A DNA stretch of 33,422 nt, taken from NCBI RefSeq assembly GCF_000003605.2, contig NW_003143794.1, positions 66,542-99,963 of the forward strand, written 5' to 3'. The DNA is from Saccoglossus kowalevskii. Its lineage: Eukaryota; Hemichordata; Enteropneusta; Harrimaniidae. Positions within the stretch are counted from its first letter, which is position 1. Every line of letters starts with the position of its first letter. Below are positions 1 to 13,697 of the stretch, one piece after another. Position numbers and translations under genes: made by a program. Below the pieces are notes generated by a model that was not told where the DNA came from, made no database searches, and saw only the letters and a list, made by a program, of their open reading frames with translations.

Positions 1-3000
1 CAATTCACTCGTCTCTATAACAATATTTACACATCAATGTTCTTAGACTGTAAAAAACGCAACTCTATTTACTGTGAAACACGCTCTAGAACGGATCAAT
101 TGGATAGAGACATTTTACTTTTTTAAATGCCCATTTCTTTTCAGAACGGTGTCTGCATTTTTGTGACTTTTTAAACAGTGTAATATATGCAGAATATTCA
201 ATTTTGATTGATTTATGTATCAACACGACAACCATTATAAACTTTTTATCTTCGTGAAAGGATGTTTTAAATTTAAATTATTCAAGCTATTATTTTTTAT
301 GATATTTCGAGCAAAATCTGATGTAGGTCTCTTTCACATTTTTGATTGGCTGACATATTCAACATTTAAAAAATATATAATACGATAACTTTTAAATATT
401 ATATTTGTTCAAAATTGTTTAACTGTCAAATATCAGTTACACCTGTATCTTAACGAAAAAAAACACCACACGTTTCTTGTGTTTTGGAATTAACGGATAT
501 GCCCAACTGTGTTGGTGTAACTGAATAACTGTGTGTTGTTATTAAGGTAGTTACCGAATAGCTCTCAATGTAAATTAACCATATGAAACAGCAATGTTCT
601 CGCTGTTGTAAAAAATATATGATATCTCATGATAATTGGACAGAATATAAATCGACCACCATTACATACACTTGATATAATATACGTAAAACTCTAAACA
701 TTTGACTTGTTGCATATGACCAATTAGATTTGTTAACATTTCGACCTAAGGTCATGTAAAATGCCCAGCTGAGAAATTGTATAGCCTGGGAATCAAAGCC
801 CTCAGTTGGATTTGAACACAAACCTCAAAGCATCAGATCATATGGAGCATAGATCGACCTTTGATCTGCTTGGAGTTATGTGCTTTCCGATTGCTACACT
901 GATACATGTCTGCCATCTCGTCATTTTTGTCTTGAAGTCAGATTTGCACATGCAAGAAGAACCCTCGTACCAGTATGTGTAGTTTGTATGAAATTTACAT
1001 ATCGCTTATCGCCCAATCAGCATGTTTTATTGCAGCAAACGTCTTCAAGATATCGACCGATAAACCAATGTTTTTGTCATTTCGGGTCGGAAATGTTGTA
1101 ATAGACGTACTCAGAAAATGTGTGATTTAAAGACAAAATTCACGATTCATTTGTATCAATATTAGAAAATCACAGTTATCATATTTACAATTTTAGCGGT
1201 TTATTCCCTCATGGATATGTGATCGATAACATAGTGCATAAATCACATGAAATAATTGGTAAAATATTTGATTAAATTGTGCTAAACGCCTCTCTAAAGG
1301 AATACTTTAAGAAGGTGGTCTCCATAGAAATAAAACAAGAAAAGATAACAGTATATTGCAATGATATCTTAATCCGCAATGCATAAAATAAAATATTGAG
1401 AGATTACATGTCGAGTGGATACTGACCCCTTGCAAAAAACTCAATTGAATTATTTAGTTTTTTCATTAGTGACACATCCCATAACCGTCTAGCACAGGCG
1501 TATACACTTACTCAGTAGTGACTTATACAGGTACTCAGAAATGTTGCCATGGTGATTGAAAACATGTACAAGTACATGTAAGTGTTTTTTGAATATAGTA
1601 CTTGAATCTGTGTTAAAATTACAAGCTAACGATATGTCAGGCTACAGTTTTACCTAAAGATCGGGTCAATGTACGGTAATGTTTAAAATACTACACGACC
1701 TTTCTATCTCATCCCATAACGTTTGATAGTAAATAGTAGCCGATGCCACCCCTTCACAACACTCCGCCAGCGTATCTGTTGTTAATATCATATTGTCATC
1801 ATTAATTCATTATCTGTCTATATATATCATGTAAGTCATTAACATATTAATGATCGTGTATTGAATGCGACGAGTATCAACAAATTGGTCGTTTAGTCAG
1901 CTCCAACTTAACAAGTATAACATCCAAGTACCGGAAATTATACAGCTTGCCACATTAAACGTTTTCCATTATACCTGGACCCATTTAAATGAAATTGTGT
2001 ATTGAGGAAATTGTCTTCATTATAACAATGATTGCACAATACAGGCCAAATTTGTCACAATACATTTTAAAAAAAAAATAAACAACAGAGGTGTTTACCG
2101 ACTATGAGCAAATATATAATATCCGCATTTAAATAATATATGTTGTCAAGCCTGTTTAACATCAATCAAGATACATGAGTAGACTACTTCCGGCAGTGAA
2201 ACAGTAATTTCTTTGACATACCACAGACCTAATCATTGAACAACACATTAATTCACGTTCGTGCTTAAACATTGTCATTTGTTTATATCGAACGTAACAA
2301 TAACGTAATAACGACGCAGACTGTTTAGTAAATTTCATCCGAGCTATTAGTATAAACACTGACATTCATATGTAATGTTATATTATATTCATGTATTAGT
2401 TACATATATTTAATATTGTATTGAAAATATAATATATTAGTATTTATTTCTTACAGGCAGTTTCGCGTGTTAAAGTCGGTAATGGATTTTTGGTATCTGT
2501 ATATTATAGATATTAAGCATTCCAATAATTCGATCGGTACATGCAATCGGTTTGAATGCGTGACGTCACTGACAGACAATGTCAAATTACAATAAATTCT
2601 CCCAACCTAAGTAAGGCAAAGTACATACCCTGATGGCAATTTCCCGTGGAATATGTAAAAGACGTAGATTTGATTTCAACGAAAATTGGTCAACTTGTCA
2701 ATACGAAATTCTACGAAATATTTATACAATATACTGAAGGACACAAAAATAAAATACACTCAATAATCGCTAAAGGCTAACTCCAGTGGTAAACCGTTGG
2801 TAAACAATATTAGAAGGAAGGTATGCAAATTAGCTGGAAAGTTATACGAAGTCGCGGTGAATATAGATAGACCAATCATAAATGTGTTGAGATAACTCAA
2901 AACCTGTGACACGGGTAAATGCGATGGAAAAGCATATTAAATTCGTGACCCAAAATATGTTGTTTTCACATATTATTAAGTGTACTGCATCGTATTACTC

Positions 3001-5970
3001 CTGTGTATATATCTATGTTCTTTGTATTGTTATGTTCATTCCAGCCTTTGTAATTTATTGCCTAGTTGCTGTAATTTGTTTGTTTTTTTTCTCTCGTGAC
3101 TGTAAACAATTTTGGTAAATGCAATTGTTATTCTTGGAGTGCGTATACAAATACAACACTCGTGCATTCAACCGAACTGTTTAAAATAACGATATAAAAG
3201 TCTGTAAAACTGAAAGAACGACGGTCATTCACATATTTGTTTTTGTAACTTAGTACCTGGAAGTCAGTGGTAGTTGACAAAATCCGAATCTTTTATGTAT
3301 ATAAAATAAATAACTGTGAATAATTAAACAGTAATCCAAAAATGTAATAACCGTGTTTGAGAAAATGTAGAAAGCAAATATTTTACATTTATCATTAGAC
3401 CTATACAGGAAGTTTTTTTGACACTTTGTGAATAATCAATCACAGCAAAGCTATCTTAAATATGGTACTCATTAGGAATTCAACGTATGACATTTCTGAT
3501 TTCGATTTTAATGACTAAAAAAGCGTCAAGTACCGAATTCATGTTTTTGCTTGAAGGATTACCACGAGTTGTTATTACTCCCAGCATTGAAAACAATCAA
3601 CTACATAGACTATTATTAGGTCGGTCGATATACACGTAATTGCTCATTCTGGAGATCGTTAATTACATTCTTTTTCTACCGATTGGGTCCTTCCTGAATA
3701 GTTGGGCCCACGTAAAACCAGTGATTGTCACCAAGGGAGGTTAGAATTAATTGCACGAACGCTATTAAGCGTTTCAGATGTGTTCATGCAACTGAAATAC
3801 CGACTAATTACCTACAAAAATAACGGGGCAGTAAACAAGGTTGTTGCCTTCGGGGTCACAAATCAAAGCTTGGGACTTCGTTGTTTTTGAACGTGCATAG
3901 TCATTGTGATCTGCAACTTCTCTCTTGGGTTATAATTATAGCGGAAAAAATATAAATTGATATACATTGTTAGTTGGGTACCTACAGCTACGCTCTGTTT
4001 AAAAAAAACTTTCACGATTATATACATGTTATAATTGTGTCCATGTTCACGGTCAAGGTCACTCTCATTTATACCTTCATTCTAGAACTATAGCCGGTGA
4101 GGAAAGTGGTGAATGATCAAGCCAATATCTTTATAGTAGTTATAAATCTCTTTTGATTGGAAACGTCATCTGTTGGTCTGGCAAAGATGCTTGCTATTTT
4201 TTTATTTTGTTTAAACGAGCTTTTTTTAAAAACAATGTCGGACACTGTACTGTTCGCAGACATATGGATGGGACGGCCTTTAGCTATTATTTAAATATAT
4301 TTAGAAATGACGGCAGTGATCCGCTAAAAAACAACGTATTTTGCGCACGTGACAAATAATCTTTGAAGATTTATAACACATTTTTTACAGAATTGAACAC
4401 ATGGATTCTGACGTTATGAAACAGACAGAAATCTACGTAAAATAGTGATCATGCTTGAACTTTAACCCCTTGATGTTCCACTAACCGAAAGTGGAGATTT
4501 TGAGTGGCCCTATTTACTGTGCACTAAATCAAGACTACCTACCGGGAATTATTGATGACAGGACCATTATATCAGGTATATTGGTCCGATATCATTTCTC
4601 GGATGCGTATGTAGGCAATGCCGACACCTTCGTCACGAACACGCCAAAACGTGTCCTTCCCGGAAGCGTTTAAACATGGCTCGGCCTACATAATCACATC
4701 AATAGATTATCTAAAGGGCAGCAGACGCAGCTAGTTCATTTCGATTCACAGACCAATTATATACACATTGTTTCGCAAAATGCACATTCCAAGAAGGGAG
4801 GGACGGATATAAAAAAACCGCATTTCTCTGCTATGCACAGAACAAGCATACAAGTTGCCAAACATTCTCTAGTTGAACTTTAGTAGCAATAAAACTGTCG
4901 ATAGGATGTCCCAACATTCGACACGGTGGGAGAGCTAAAACCTTGGGAATCGACATTAATCATGTTTTATTTAAATTACTTCGGACGAGCTTTTTCTCTG
5001 ATGTAGTACTGTGATGATATTTTGTACCTTAGTTACAGGCTACTACCATTTGTAACAGTGTTTTAACCTGTAAATCCTTATTTAGGCTAGTATTATCTTT
5101 ACTACCTCAGTGTGATTAGGTGTTTTTAGAATATCGTATCTCACCTGAAATTTGGGACGAAATTTGTTGTTGATATTTTGATTATTTCATTACTGAATAC
5201 GCATCAATGTTTTGCCTCGACTAGGTGTTGTTTCTTCATGCGTGGACCATTCCTACGCTTCATATGAATAAGTGGTTGTTGGACAATTATCTAACGTTTC
5301 GTAATATTACGCAAGGATTATTTACGTAAACAGTGTCAGTGTTAGTACACGGCATATTATATAGAACATTTGTAATAATGGCGAGAATTTGTTTAACTAT
5401 AGAATAGTTATTACTTACTGATACATCGTCAAGTATTAATTCACCTTTTGGTGTTTCCGTAAAACAAAAGAACTCTCAAGTTTGTGTCAGGCTTGTTCGT
5501 TGTATTGTATGTATGTGTGCTCTCATCATGCTTCCAACCCAGAATGCCACAACATTCGTGATAATATAAAGTTGTGTACGGCTTGCAACACACAAGACAC
5601 CATCATGACCCACCTATTTATTTAAAAAAAAATCACAGCCGAACACCTTGTACTAAAGTACACTGCATTAGTGCGAAGACGTCGTTCACGATAATAACAC
5701 TCTGTGCTCATTTCTAACAACTCGGAACCTTTGATTGTTTACGTAAAATTTCGAAACTCTAGGATCTCAGTATTTGTTTACAAATATTCACATCGTAAAT
5801 TGAGAACGGATTGTTTGTCAGTTTGTTTCTGCGGTTTGTACTGGGTTTTGTAGGCACGATTTAATATTCTAATGTAATATAATTCATTTTAATTTATTAT
5901 TATATATGTTATGACTTACTCAATGTTACCGGAACTATATCGTTTGATTTTGAATAGGTTGCCAATCCGA
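1..5970. other. AT-rich intergenic DNA, no gene recognised
   Basis: Open frames here are at most about 75 codons. Their translations are low-complexity or irregular, with no domain I recognise and no convincing pair of splice sites around them. The hydrophobic frame at 2906-3118 looks like translated AT-rich DNA rather than a membrane protein. The stretch holds short A and T runs, a perfect CRE palindrome at 2561, a weak tRNA-like B-box on the minus strand near 808-824, and a small hairpin at 4561-4587. Distal exons of genes outside the window cannot be excluded. Confidence 0.6.
2561..2568. promoter_or_regulatory. Perfect CRE palindrome (TGACGTCA)
   Basis: This is the full 8-bp consensus for CREB/ATF-family bZIP dimers. 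It is the first of three perfect copies in the window; the others are at 10769 and 21338. No TATA box or exon is evident close by, so if it functions it would be as a distal site. Chance occurrence of a single copy is quite possible. Confidence 0.3.
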
Positions 5971-5982
5971 CTATATATTATT

Positions 5983-6067
5983 ATTATACATCTGTCACCG
6001 TAACGCCATAACTTACAGCGTGCCGTAATTTTGCGGTATTTTACGGGGTATTTTCGTCATACCATAT
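5983..6067 (+). repeat. Left terminal inverted repeat of MITE copy 1
   Basis: This arm begins with ATTATACATCTGTCAC and ends with ACCATAT. It pairs with 6192-6276. The same arm occurs with high identity at the start of the second copy, from about 32848, which shows it is a dispersed family and not a local palindrome. Confidence 0.85.
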
Positions 6068-6191
6068 AAGACAATACGAATTCCAAATATGGAATTATTA
6101 CGCTGATTCTGTTCTAAACTAAACCTTTCTTTTCTTTGTGTGGAGTCCGGTCAAACCCTGGTGACAGCCATGTTTGTATTTATTTATTTGT

Positions 6192-6276
6192 ATATGGTAA
6201 GATGAAAATACCCCGTAAAATATCGCAAAATTACGGCACGCTGTAACTTATGGCGTTACAGTGACAGATGTATAAT
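6192..6276 (-). repeat. Right terminal inverted repeat of MITE copy 1
   Basis: Reverse complement of the left arm with about five differences, two of them clustered near the inner end. Just inside it, the minus strand carries AAACATGGC and a CACCA run also found at 32997-33013 in copy 2. The original inverted repeat was therefore probably longer than the 85 bp still aligned here. Confidence 0.85.
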
Positions 6277-8214
6277 ATAATATTATTCATACTCACATCT
6301 ATGAAATACAGCTTTCATTTTCACACAACAAATGTACTAGCTATATTGCCTTACCAAGCATACACGTAAAACTACATTGCTATTCATAGAGAAGTTTCCT
6401 GGGCTTCATAAAATATGTATCAATTCCATTACGGTACGTACCCATGCTACAAATACAAATATACTATGCTTCCCATTAATAAATCCCAAATCGGTTTTGC
6501 TATTTCAAATTGCAACTATTTTACATATCTTAATTTTACACAATTACGTTTTTTATGACACAAAGCGCCTTCATACAAAAATGTGTGCAAATAAAATGAG
6601 ATAACTACGCATAAATTTAACGGAGTACAATATTATGGAAGCCACTGCTTCATCATTGTGATAACATAGGGCGGGTGGAAAATGCGATGGCATTTAATGA
6701 ATTCCACCTGAAAAAGGGCATACCCGACATTAGCTATGACCTGAACTCTCCAAAAGTCGGATCCAAATGTTTTACTATTATATACCTTAAATATAAACTG
6801 AACTCAAATTCAACACTGACTCTGCTGTATGTAATTTGGATTCAGGAAACACTCTGTGAAAAAGAGAGCGTTTAGCTCATACATTGTTTTGTAAAAAAAA
6901 CAAAAAAACATATCGTTTAGATGATTCAAACTGTGGGCGGTTTCTCACCATGTAGTTATATGGCAAGATGACGTATACTCCCACGCACGTACGTTGAGGT
7001 ATCCCCCTTGCATTGCCTGTTCATATCAAGTCATTCTTGCGGTACAAACACGGACAGAATGCTGTCAACAGCTGCAACTGGAGGCAGTAATCAGTGGGAT
7101 TTGTAATCATTGAAACCCGTCTATCATGTACTTATTACCCTGTCAACCTAAACGTATGATACTACAGGCAAATACACTATAAACACACACTATGTAACTA
7201 TGGTGGCATACTTTATAAGGTGTGCACCGTTACTTTCTACTGATTTTATTAAGTAGTTGAAGAAATGTCACGATGTAAATTCATAACATATACATATAAT
7301 CGCACCATGGTGATATCTACCTACATATTTACATGATACGCGAAATCGTTTCGTTGATATTACGTTATGTGAGACACGCTTCCGGCAATCGCTATCTCTT
7401 AATCAATTCGCAACATCTGGAGTGTCATATTGATGCGTGGAGATCGAATGTGTATTCTGAATTTTATGTAGCAAGAACGTGTATGCTTCAATACTTGGTG
7501 TACAATGAAGTATTCTCAGTGGTATTAATTATGTACTGGTTAAACAAGTAACGTATGATGTTACGCATATTAGTTTGTTTAAAGGGTAGGCAGTTTTCTT
7601 TAAAGATAGAAACGTTCAGAGTCTCAGCCTTTATACATGGTAAATCATAGAGAGAACTTACGTAAATATACGTATTATCTTTATTATTGATACCTCGTAA
7701 GACATTGCAGATCATTGTCGAAAGTGGTGACACTTCTCTTTTGTCTCGGGCGGCATATGGTACATTGGTCCTGATAATTCAATGGGGGAGGGGTAATAAT
7801 TTGACAGATCGCCTACGAGTAATCATCGATAAAACCGTCTGTTTTATTCACTAAGCATGTAATTGTTGCCTCCGTGATAACCTTGAATCTGCCCTCCAAC
7901 TCGATACTTCAAGAATTACTGAGTCTACTTGCATTTACATACTTCCCACTGTGGCAAGGCGCCATTAACAAGACGCCACGCATTCAAACATATAATGACA
8001 AATTCTACCTTATTCCTAACACCCATTTAAAAAAAGAAAGAAACAACGTCTACTTATATTCAATTCTCCGTAGTTATTATTATTATGAGTGTGTGAAGTG
8101 CCAGCTTATGATATAAAGAAGATTGGCAATACACACGCTAATGTATCGTTACATAGATATGCAACTAGAAGAATAGAGTATTTTGTCGACAAAACACGCA
8201 AGGCAAAACACGCA

Positions 8215-8235
8215 ATGACGCATGCGCATCGTCAT
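8215..8235. promoter_or_regulatory. Palindromic GCATGCGC element with ATGACG arms
   Basis: A GCATGCGC core, like the NRF1 consensus, is flanked by ATGACG on the left and its inverse CGTCAT on the right, so the 21-bp site is a 6-bp inverted repeat around the core. A second CGCATGCGCG lies at 8461-8470. The 8150-8700 interval is slightly richer in CpG than its surroundings, which could mark a small regulatory region. No TATA box or exon is evident. Confidence 0.3.
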
Positions 8236-10768
8236 GGTATTCAGTCGCGCATGGAATAATGTGTACGCCCTGCGGATCAGCCTTCCGTGTGTAATGGGAC
8301 TTCCTTTGACATGGTGGAAATGCTGACATCTAACAAATGTACTTCGCCCAGGGTTAACTTGTGTCATGCCAAACATGTATATATGTACAAGAGGAATCAG
8401 CAATCATATGAAATAGCTACAATCCTTCGTGAACTGTTGACGCCGTCAAGTGCACGGAGACGCATGCGCGCGTTCCGTACTATACAAAACATTTCAATTT
8501 CCGCGTTACACATTTCTTTGGCCTTAGTGCAATTTAGGTTCAGATGGATGTTTTTTTTAATGAGAGTCTTGTGTTTTATCGCATGCCTGCGATACCCATT
8601 GCGATACGCTTTAGGCGTCTCGGTACACTAGCGCACTTTGCTCCCTGAGCCCACGGCCACTTTATTGTAGTTCATCCGCTTCAATTACGCTTCGCAAAAT
8701 AACCAGCGTCTCTATAGAGGGGAACATTCAAAACCTGTGAGAATAAACCAACTGCATCTTGGATCGTTAGTAACTCAATTAAGCATTTACCACTTATTAT
8801 CTCAAATATCTAAGTATTATAAGTTAATATGTTCATATTCTATTCAATTTTCTATCCCACATGATTTAGTCTCAACATTTTTTTATTGGTAATAATAATT
8901 CATAATTATGGTGTTATATATTTTGTTTATTTCACAAGATAAAATAATCATTATTCTCGTTATTTATTCTGCAGTATCTCCCATTCCATCAGGGCACACA
9001 GGGTAAGATAACGCAAGCAGTGCTACGAACCATCGAACCGAGCCTGAAATGATCTTTGCGTGCATTTATTTCACCGTGGTTGCAGGAGCTAGACTTCTGA
9101 TGATTGGGCAAATACAAAAATGCATATTAATTATAGTTTAGCAGACACGAAAGTGGATTAATAACATCAAGTTTCTCCGTGGCTCATCGTTTATGTCTTC
9201 CTCGTTATCCAAAGTACATGCCGCACTCGTTTAATTTACTATAGTTATACAAAACTTGTGAAATATAATGACTAGGATACATTCACACGGTGAATTGAAC
9301 AGACTTACACATTTTGAGCTGATGAGTACTCGCATTGTTATACTACACTTGGCATGATGGTCGAAGTCATACAACTGTCTGTGTATTATAAGTACTTTAT
9401 ATAGCGGTCTCGTGGCACGAACCACAGTATTTATAGAACAATCATCATTCCACGAACACCCTTATCGGTACATTTTTTCTATTCAAGAGTTATTCAAGAC
9501 GGAATGTATTGCCGTTGTCTTGCATCTGTTGATTACATTTCTGCAGTTGATATACAGTATCCGGTGTGTATGAGTATACGCACGTGCGCCGATTGTGTCA
9601 ACTTTCAATTTTAATAAACCTTTGTTTGGATTAATTCCATATTTTTAAAATCTGACCAGATGGGAAATTATGTTCATTTCAAAATTAATCATAAATTAAA
9701 TATTCAGTGAAATGAGAAAAATATAATTTGTGCCAAAAAGTGGGCAAAAGGTTTAAAAATTACAACAGGGATACAATGGCAGTAAACTAAAACACAAAAA
9801 CAAATTTGAAAAATTAAAATTATACAATGTTCAAATTGAAATTTGTAAAACTATATGACTCAAATTTCGTGATATCATTGGTCGTATGCAGTTCATAAAA
9901 ATAGGGAGTGAACGTGGAATATAATAATATTGTATGTGACCTAAACTGAAAATATCATAAACTTTAGTGAAACGTGATGGAATGTTCAAACCAGATTTCG
10001 ATAGTATGAACCGCTATAAATTCAATGTAATGGCTTGTGTAATCTAAATGAATGAATAAATCAAGTACATGTGAAGTACGGGCTTCTAACGGTTTTGAAA
10101 TTAAAGTGGATACAATTAAATAAATAGTCCTTAAAGAATCTAAAATATTGACGTGCCTACATGCACCACTAAAACAAATCTTTTAAAGAAAAAAACACAC
10201 GCCTGTACCGAGATCGTACTTGAGAACATTATTGAAGTGTACGCATATTTAATCAGGCAATGTAATAACTCTTTAGTAGTACCGGCAGAAAACAAACATT
10301 TTTTTCACATACGCGTTGTCATAGTAACCAGAATCCCATTTTTTGCAATAGCACCAACATTACTACACTGAATACATGGAAAATATTTTGGAAAGTTTCA
10401 ACGTGTTAGTTTTGCTAAACTGAAATTCGAAGTTGTTGCGAACTTCCTTAGGCAGAAATATAATACAAAACTACTTGGCCACTGTTTCATTGCAAGCACC
10501 AACTACTAAAGAACCCCATCCCACAAGGGTGTACCTGCCTACGAATTTGAATATGAATGAAATCTTACAAGCTTTTGTGAAGCGGAAGATCATTTCTCCT
10601 AAATTTCACGGTTCATGCCTTGAACGTCGTCATCAATCAGCGCGATTATCGGTGATACCCCACAATAACCAATCAGTCCCCGGAGACACTAGGAAGAGCC
10701 TGTTTTATTGCGAATCTCTAAATCTTCAATTCTCCAACATTGGTAATTAGAATAAAACTTTCATCTTA

Positions 10769-10776
10769 TGACGTCA
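10769..10776. promoter_or_regulatory. Perfect CRE palindrome (TGACGTCA)
   Basis: Second of three full CRE consensus sites. It lies about 2.9 kb upstream of the start of the EH-type gene, so it could be a distal element of that gene, since many neuropeptide genes respond to cAMP through CREB. The sequence alone does not establish this. Confidence 0.3.
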
Positions 10777-13340
10777 CGTATCCAGTCCCGTTAGTTTGAC
10801 ATGCAACTGTGGCGCCTTGACGTAAATCTCAACCTTGCCCGGCACGCAGTTCTAGTCGTGGTGATACATACACAATAAACTACAGTGCTGACGTGTTTTT
10901 GGGGTTATCTGAGTGTTTCAATACACGCACTTCACAGATCAACATTACCCATACATGACACGACGACTTGTAATTTAGATGGAAATGAACACATGTTTCC
11001 CTCATCAGCAATTTTAGTATCGTTTCCAAATTAATCGATATTTTTCAATTCTCAAGTATCTGAATAAAGATGTTCTATTGCTTCACAAAAAGTACACTTG
11101 CAATTCTGATTTACACCGTTCCAATCGCAGATATACATTTTAAGCATAAGTCTGCCACCATTCTCAGTTTTGAATACAGATTCATTTTCTAGTTATTAGT
11201 TTCTATGATACCAAATAAACTAATACTACTAATACCAAATACTAATGTGAAGTTGACGAGATAATTTTAATTAATGAATTGGCGTGTTGCCATGCATGCG
11301 AATGCATTGGTTTGGTTAATACTAGATTAGCGGTTGTCCATCGCTAGAACCTATTTCCGACCGAATTCCTGTCTACCATTCTCATCTATCCGACACGTGA
11401 CTCAATAATCACTGACTCAATACTAATCAATTGAAATGCAGTAATACAGATCAGTGACACGTATACATCTCAGGAGTAAAGTAAGTAAAGTTGCTGATGA
11501 GAACCCACTCAAGCTCTTACAAATGAAGGATATAACATAACCAATTGAACGAACAAAACCTTCCGGTAAATTTATTTATTTCTCAGACTTGTTTTAACCG
11601 ATTGTTACCGATGGCATGGCCCCGAGTAGTAGATGACAAAGACGGCAAATTGAAGATATTACAACAATTAGATATCATGGACGCTTAGCGCATCGCAGTT
11701 CTCACTGTCCGGCGTTAACACGAGAAGAATAATTGAATCACCAGAAAATGAGATGATAAACTGTGTTTTAAAAGGGCACTTGTGATCGTACAACTAGATG
11801 AAATACATTGTCCAATAAAAGATTGACATAACACCAATAATAATAATAGAAAGCTAATCCCAAGGATCATACTCGTCATGTACAATATACATATAACAAA
11901 ATCAAGCGACTTAACATTGATAACGCTGCTACACTACAAAATAAATAAGAGCAAATTACAGGTTAGCATAGAGATCCTAAGTGAATATAACGATTATAAA
12001 TTTATTCATTCATTGTAGATTTCCAAACCTATAATCAGTCGAGGTCGATCAGATCACATGTAATTCTTTTATGAAATTATCCTGTTATTTTACTTTACTA
12101 TTTTACCTGTTATGATATAACAAACGATAATTACCATACTTAGAATTGAATATTTTGGTTTAAACACAAAACAAAACAGTCGTAATTGTTGTGTTCTTAA
12201 AATATGTATTAATTGTATCAGTTGGAACTTGCCTTTTACAGTTCGTGCTGGTTTAAATAATAATGGAATTGGACTATTATAAAATCATGCAAATAATGGG
12301 TAAATGACCCACGATCACTAGATACCTTTTTAAACTTTTCCTTCAGTGTTATATCCAGCATACAGCCAGAGGTGCTCTGATTCGAATACAATTGACCCCA
12401 ACTGTAACAAATGAGGCATATATTAAGTAATAACGTTTCATAAAACAATCAACAATGTATATGTAACAAACATCTATCGATATAGACGTTTGAAATTTTA
12501 TCAAAGCTGGGTTTTCCAAGCAAAAAAACAAGCAATACAAATTTACCTGATTGTTAATTGTCATTCAAGTTTTATAGATATTTCAATAATTACTCAATCT
12601 GCTGACTATTTAGATACATTTTGTCGAACTCATTATTAAGATTAGTAGACGAGTTTTTTGTTTAAGGCGGCAGCGTTAAGATTCAGACACGTAATGGTCC
12701 ACATGCATCATAGGAATGCTTACACATGCCTGGAGGAGCAACGAGTAGAGTAGTCGATTTCAGACGTTCTTAAAATCCGACATGACCAATCATAGCCCAC
12801 AGTGATATTGGGAAATGTGCAACCAACATCGAGCAGATGCGTACTGTTATTTTAATTTTATCGTAACTACCACAGTGGAAATAAGTAAGTGGTTGGAGAT
12901 TCCGAAGAACGTTGGAAACATTTTAACAAGTAATTCATAGTGCAAAAATGATGACCGATATTCCTGACGCCATTATACGTAATCGATAAATCGATACTTT
13001 AATCTATTATAACAAATATATATAAAAAAGCTGCCGAGCCCTATTTTTAGAGAAGAGTAGAAATATTGTATACAACAAAAACAGATAGACTGACGACCAG
13101 TCAAGAATTTGACTAAAGAATCAATTTGGAATAATAACGTTCATGGAAGAAGTGACGTAGCTGGAATTGCAGGGAGCAACTACTTAACACTGTTGTGCAG
13201 TAAGAAGTTAAAATAATTTAAATAAAACCGATAAGATTAGTCACAAGAACCACAAACGCTTGTTTGTGCACGTACGGTTCTCGAGATGAAGTCAGAATTC
13301 TCACCACTTTGGCAGAAATTGGCGTCAAAGATACGTCTTG

Positions 13341-13381
13341 ATTGGCTCACGATTGAACGGGTAGATGATTGAAATGCAAAT
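13341..13381 (+). promoter_or_regulatory. Upstream promoter motifs: inverted CCAAT and octamer
   Basis: ATTGG, an inverted CCAAT box, lies at 13341-13345. A perfect octamer ATGCAAAT, the binding site of POU-domain factors, lies at 13374-13381. These are about 355 and 320 bp upstream of the predicted transcription start. Another ATTGG lies at 13533-13537. POU factors are common in neuroendocrine cells, which fits a peptide hormone gene, but these are only short-motif matches. Confidence 0.35.
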
Positions 13382-13664
13382 TTAGTGTCGGCAGGGGGGA
13401 GGCTCCAGATAGGCAAATCCCACCGTTAGTCGTTGAAAGCCAAAAGAACAAAGGTCTCCATTAATTCAAACGGGGGGAAGTTTTATTAATGACGGAAATA
13501 GAATATAGTTGCGTCCATTTCACTGGCATATAATTGGAGTTGTATTACGTATAGCGTTGCCGACACTGATTTATAATCGATGTTCACGCGACCAACCACT
13601 GATTCCATTTCCCCGAAGATAACCTGTGTTTGTCGCCACGTTGCCACCTAGTGTTCAGCACTTC

Positions 13665-13672
13665 TATATAAG
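13665..13672 (+). promoter_or_regulatory. TATA box of the EH-type gene
   Basis: TATATAAG lies about 29-33 bp upstream of initiator-like sequences in TCACTCAGT (A at 13694 or 13698). That is the canonical spacing for a TATA-driven RNA polymerase II promoter. It is followed by a leader without ATG and a consensus splice donor, which together support a real promoter. Confidence 0.65.
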
Positions 13673-13697
13673 TACGTCGTGCTAGTGGTATTCACTC

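Larger units (their letters stand above)
5983..6276 (+). mobile_element. MITE with 85-bp terminal inverted repeats (copy 1)
   Basis: The 85 bases at 5983-6067 reappear in reverse complement at 6192-6276 with about five mismatches, roughly 94% identity. The element is about 294 bp and has no coding capacity. Long terminal inverted repeats, small size and AT-rich insertion flanks are hallmarks of a non-autonomous DNA transposon. The outer edge runs into ATT/TAT-rich DNA on both sides, so the exact termini and target-site duplication cannot be fixed by eye; a TA or TATA-type target would be consistent. A second family member begins near 32841. Compared with it, this copy lacks about 49 bp between the two inner landmarks TTACG and CTGATTCTG, so it is probably a deletion derivative. 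The superfamily is not identifiable. Confidence 0.85.
6290..13330. other. AT-rich intergenic DNA, no gene recognised
   Basis: No open frame here has protein-like composition. The longest, 114 codons at 8287-8631, has no recognisable family, and its 5' end overlaps an equally unconvincing minus-strand frame. A-rich low-complexity DNA dominates 9640-9960. The region carries two NRF1-like sites (8215, 8461), a CRE (10769), short trinucleotide runs (for example AAT near 11838) and nothing else I can name. Confidence 0.6.

Noticed and set aside
5300-5311. CGTAATATTACG palindrome containing the nonanucleotide TAATATTAC
   Set aside because: This word is the nick site in some circular Rep-encoding DNA viruses, but here there is no flanking stem-loop or Rep-like frame, and it is easily made by chance in AT-rich DNA.
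8287-8631. Open frame of 114 codons
   Set aside because: No recognisable family or signal peptide. Its 5' end overlaps a minus-strand frame of similar quality and no splice or promoter signals support it.
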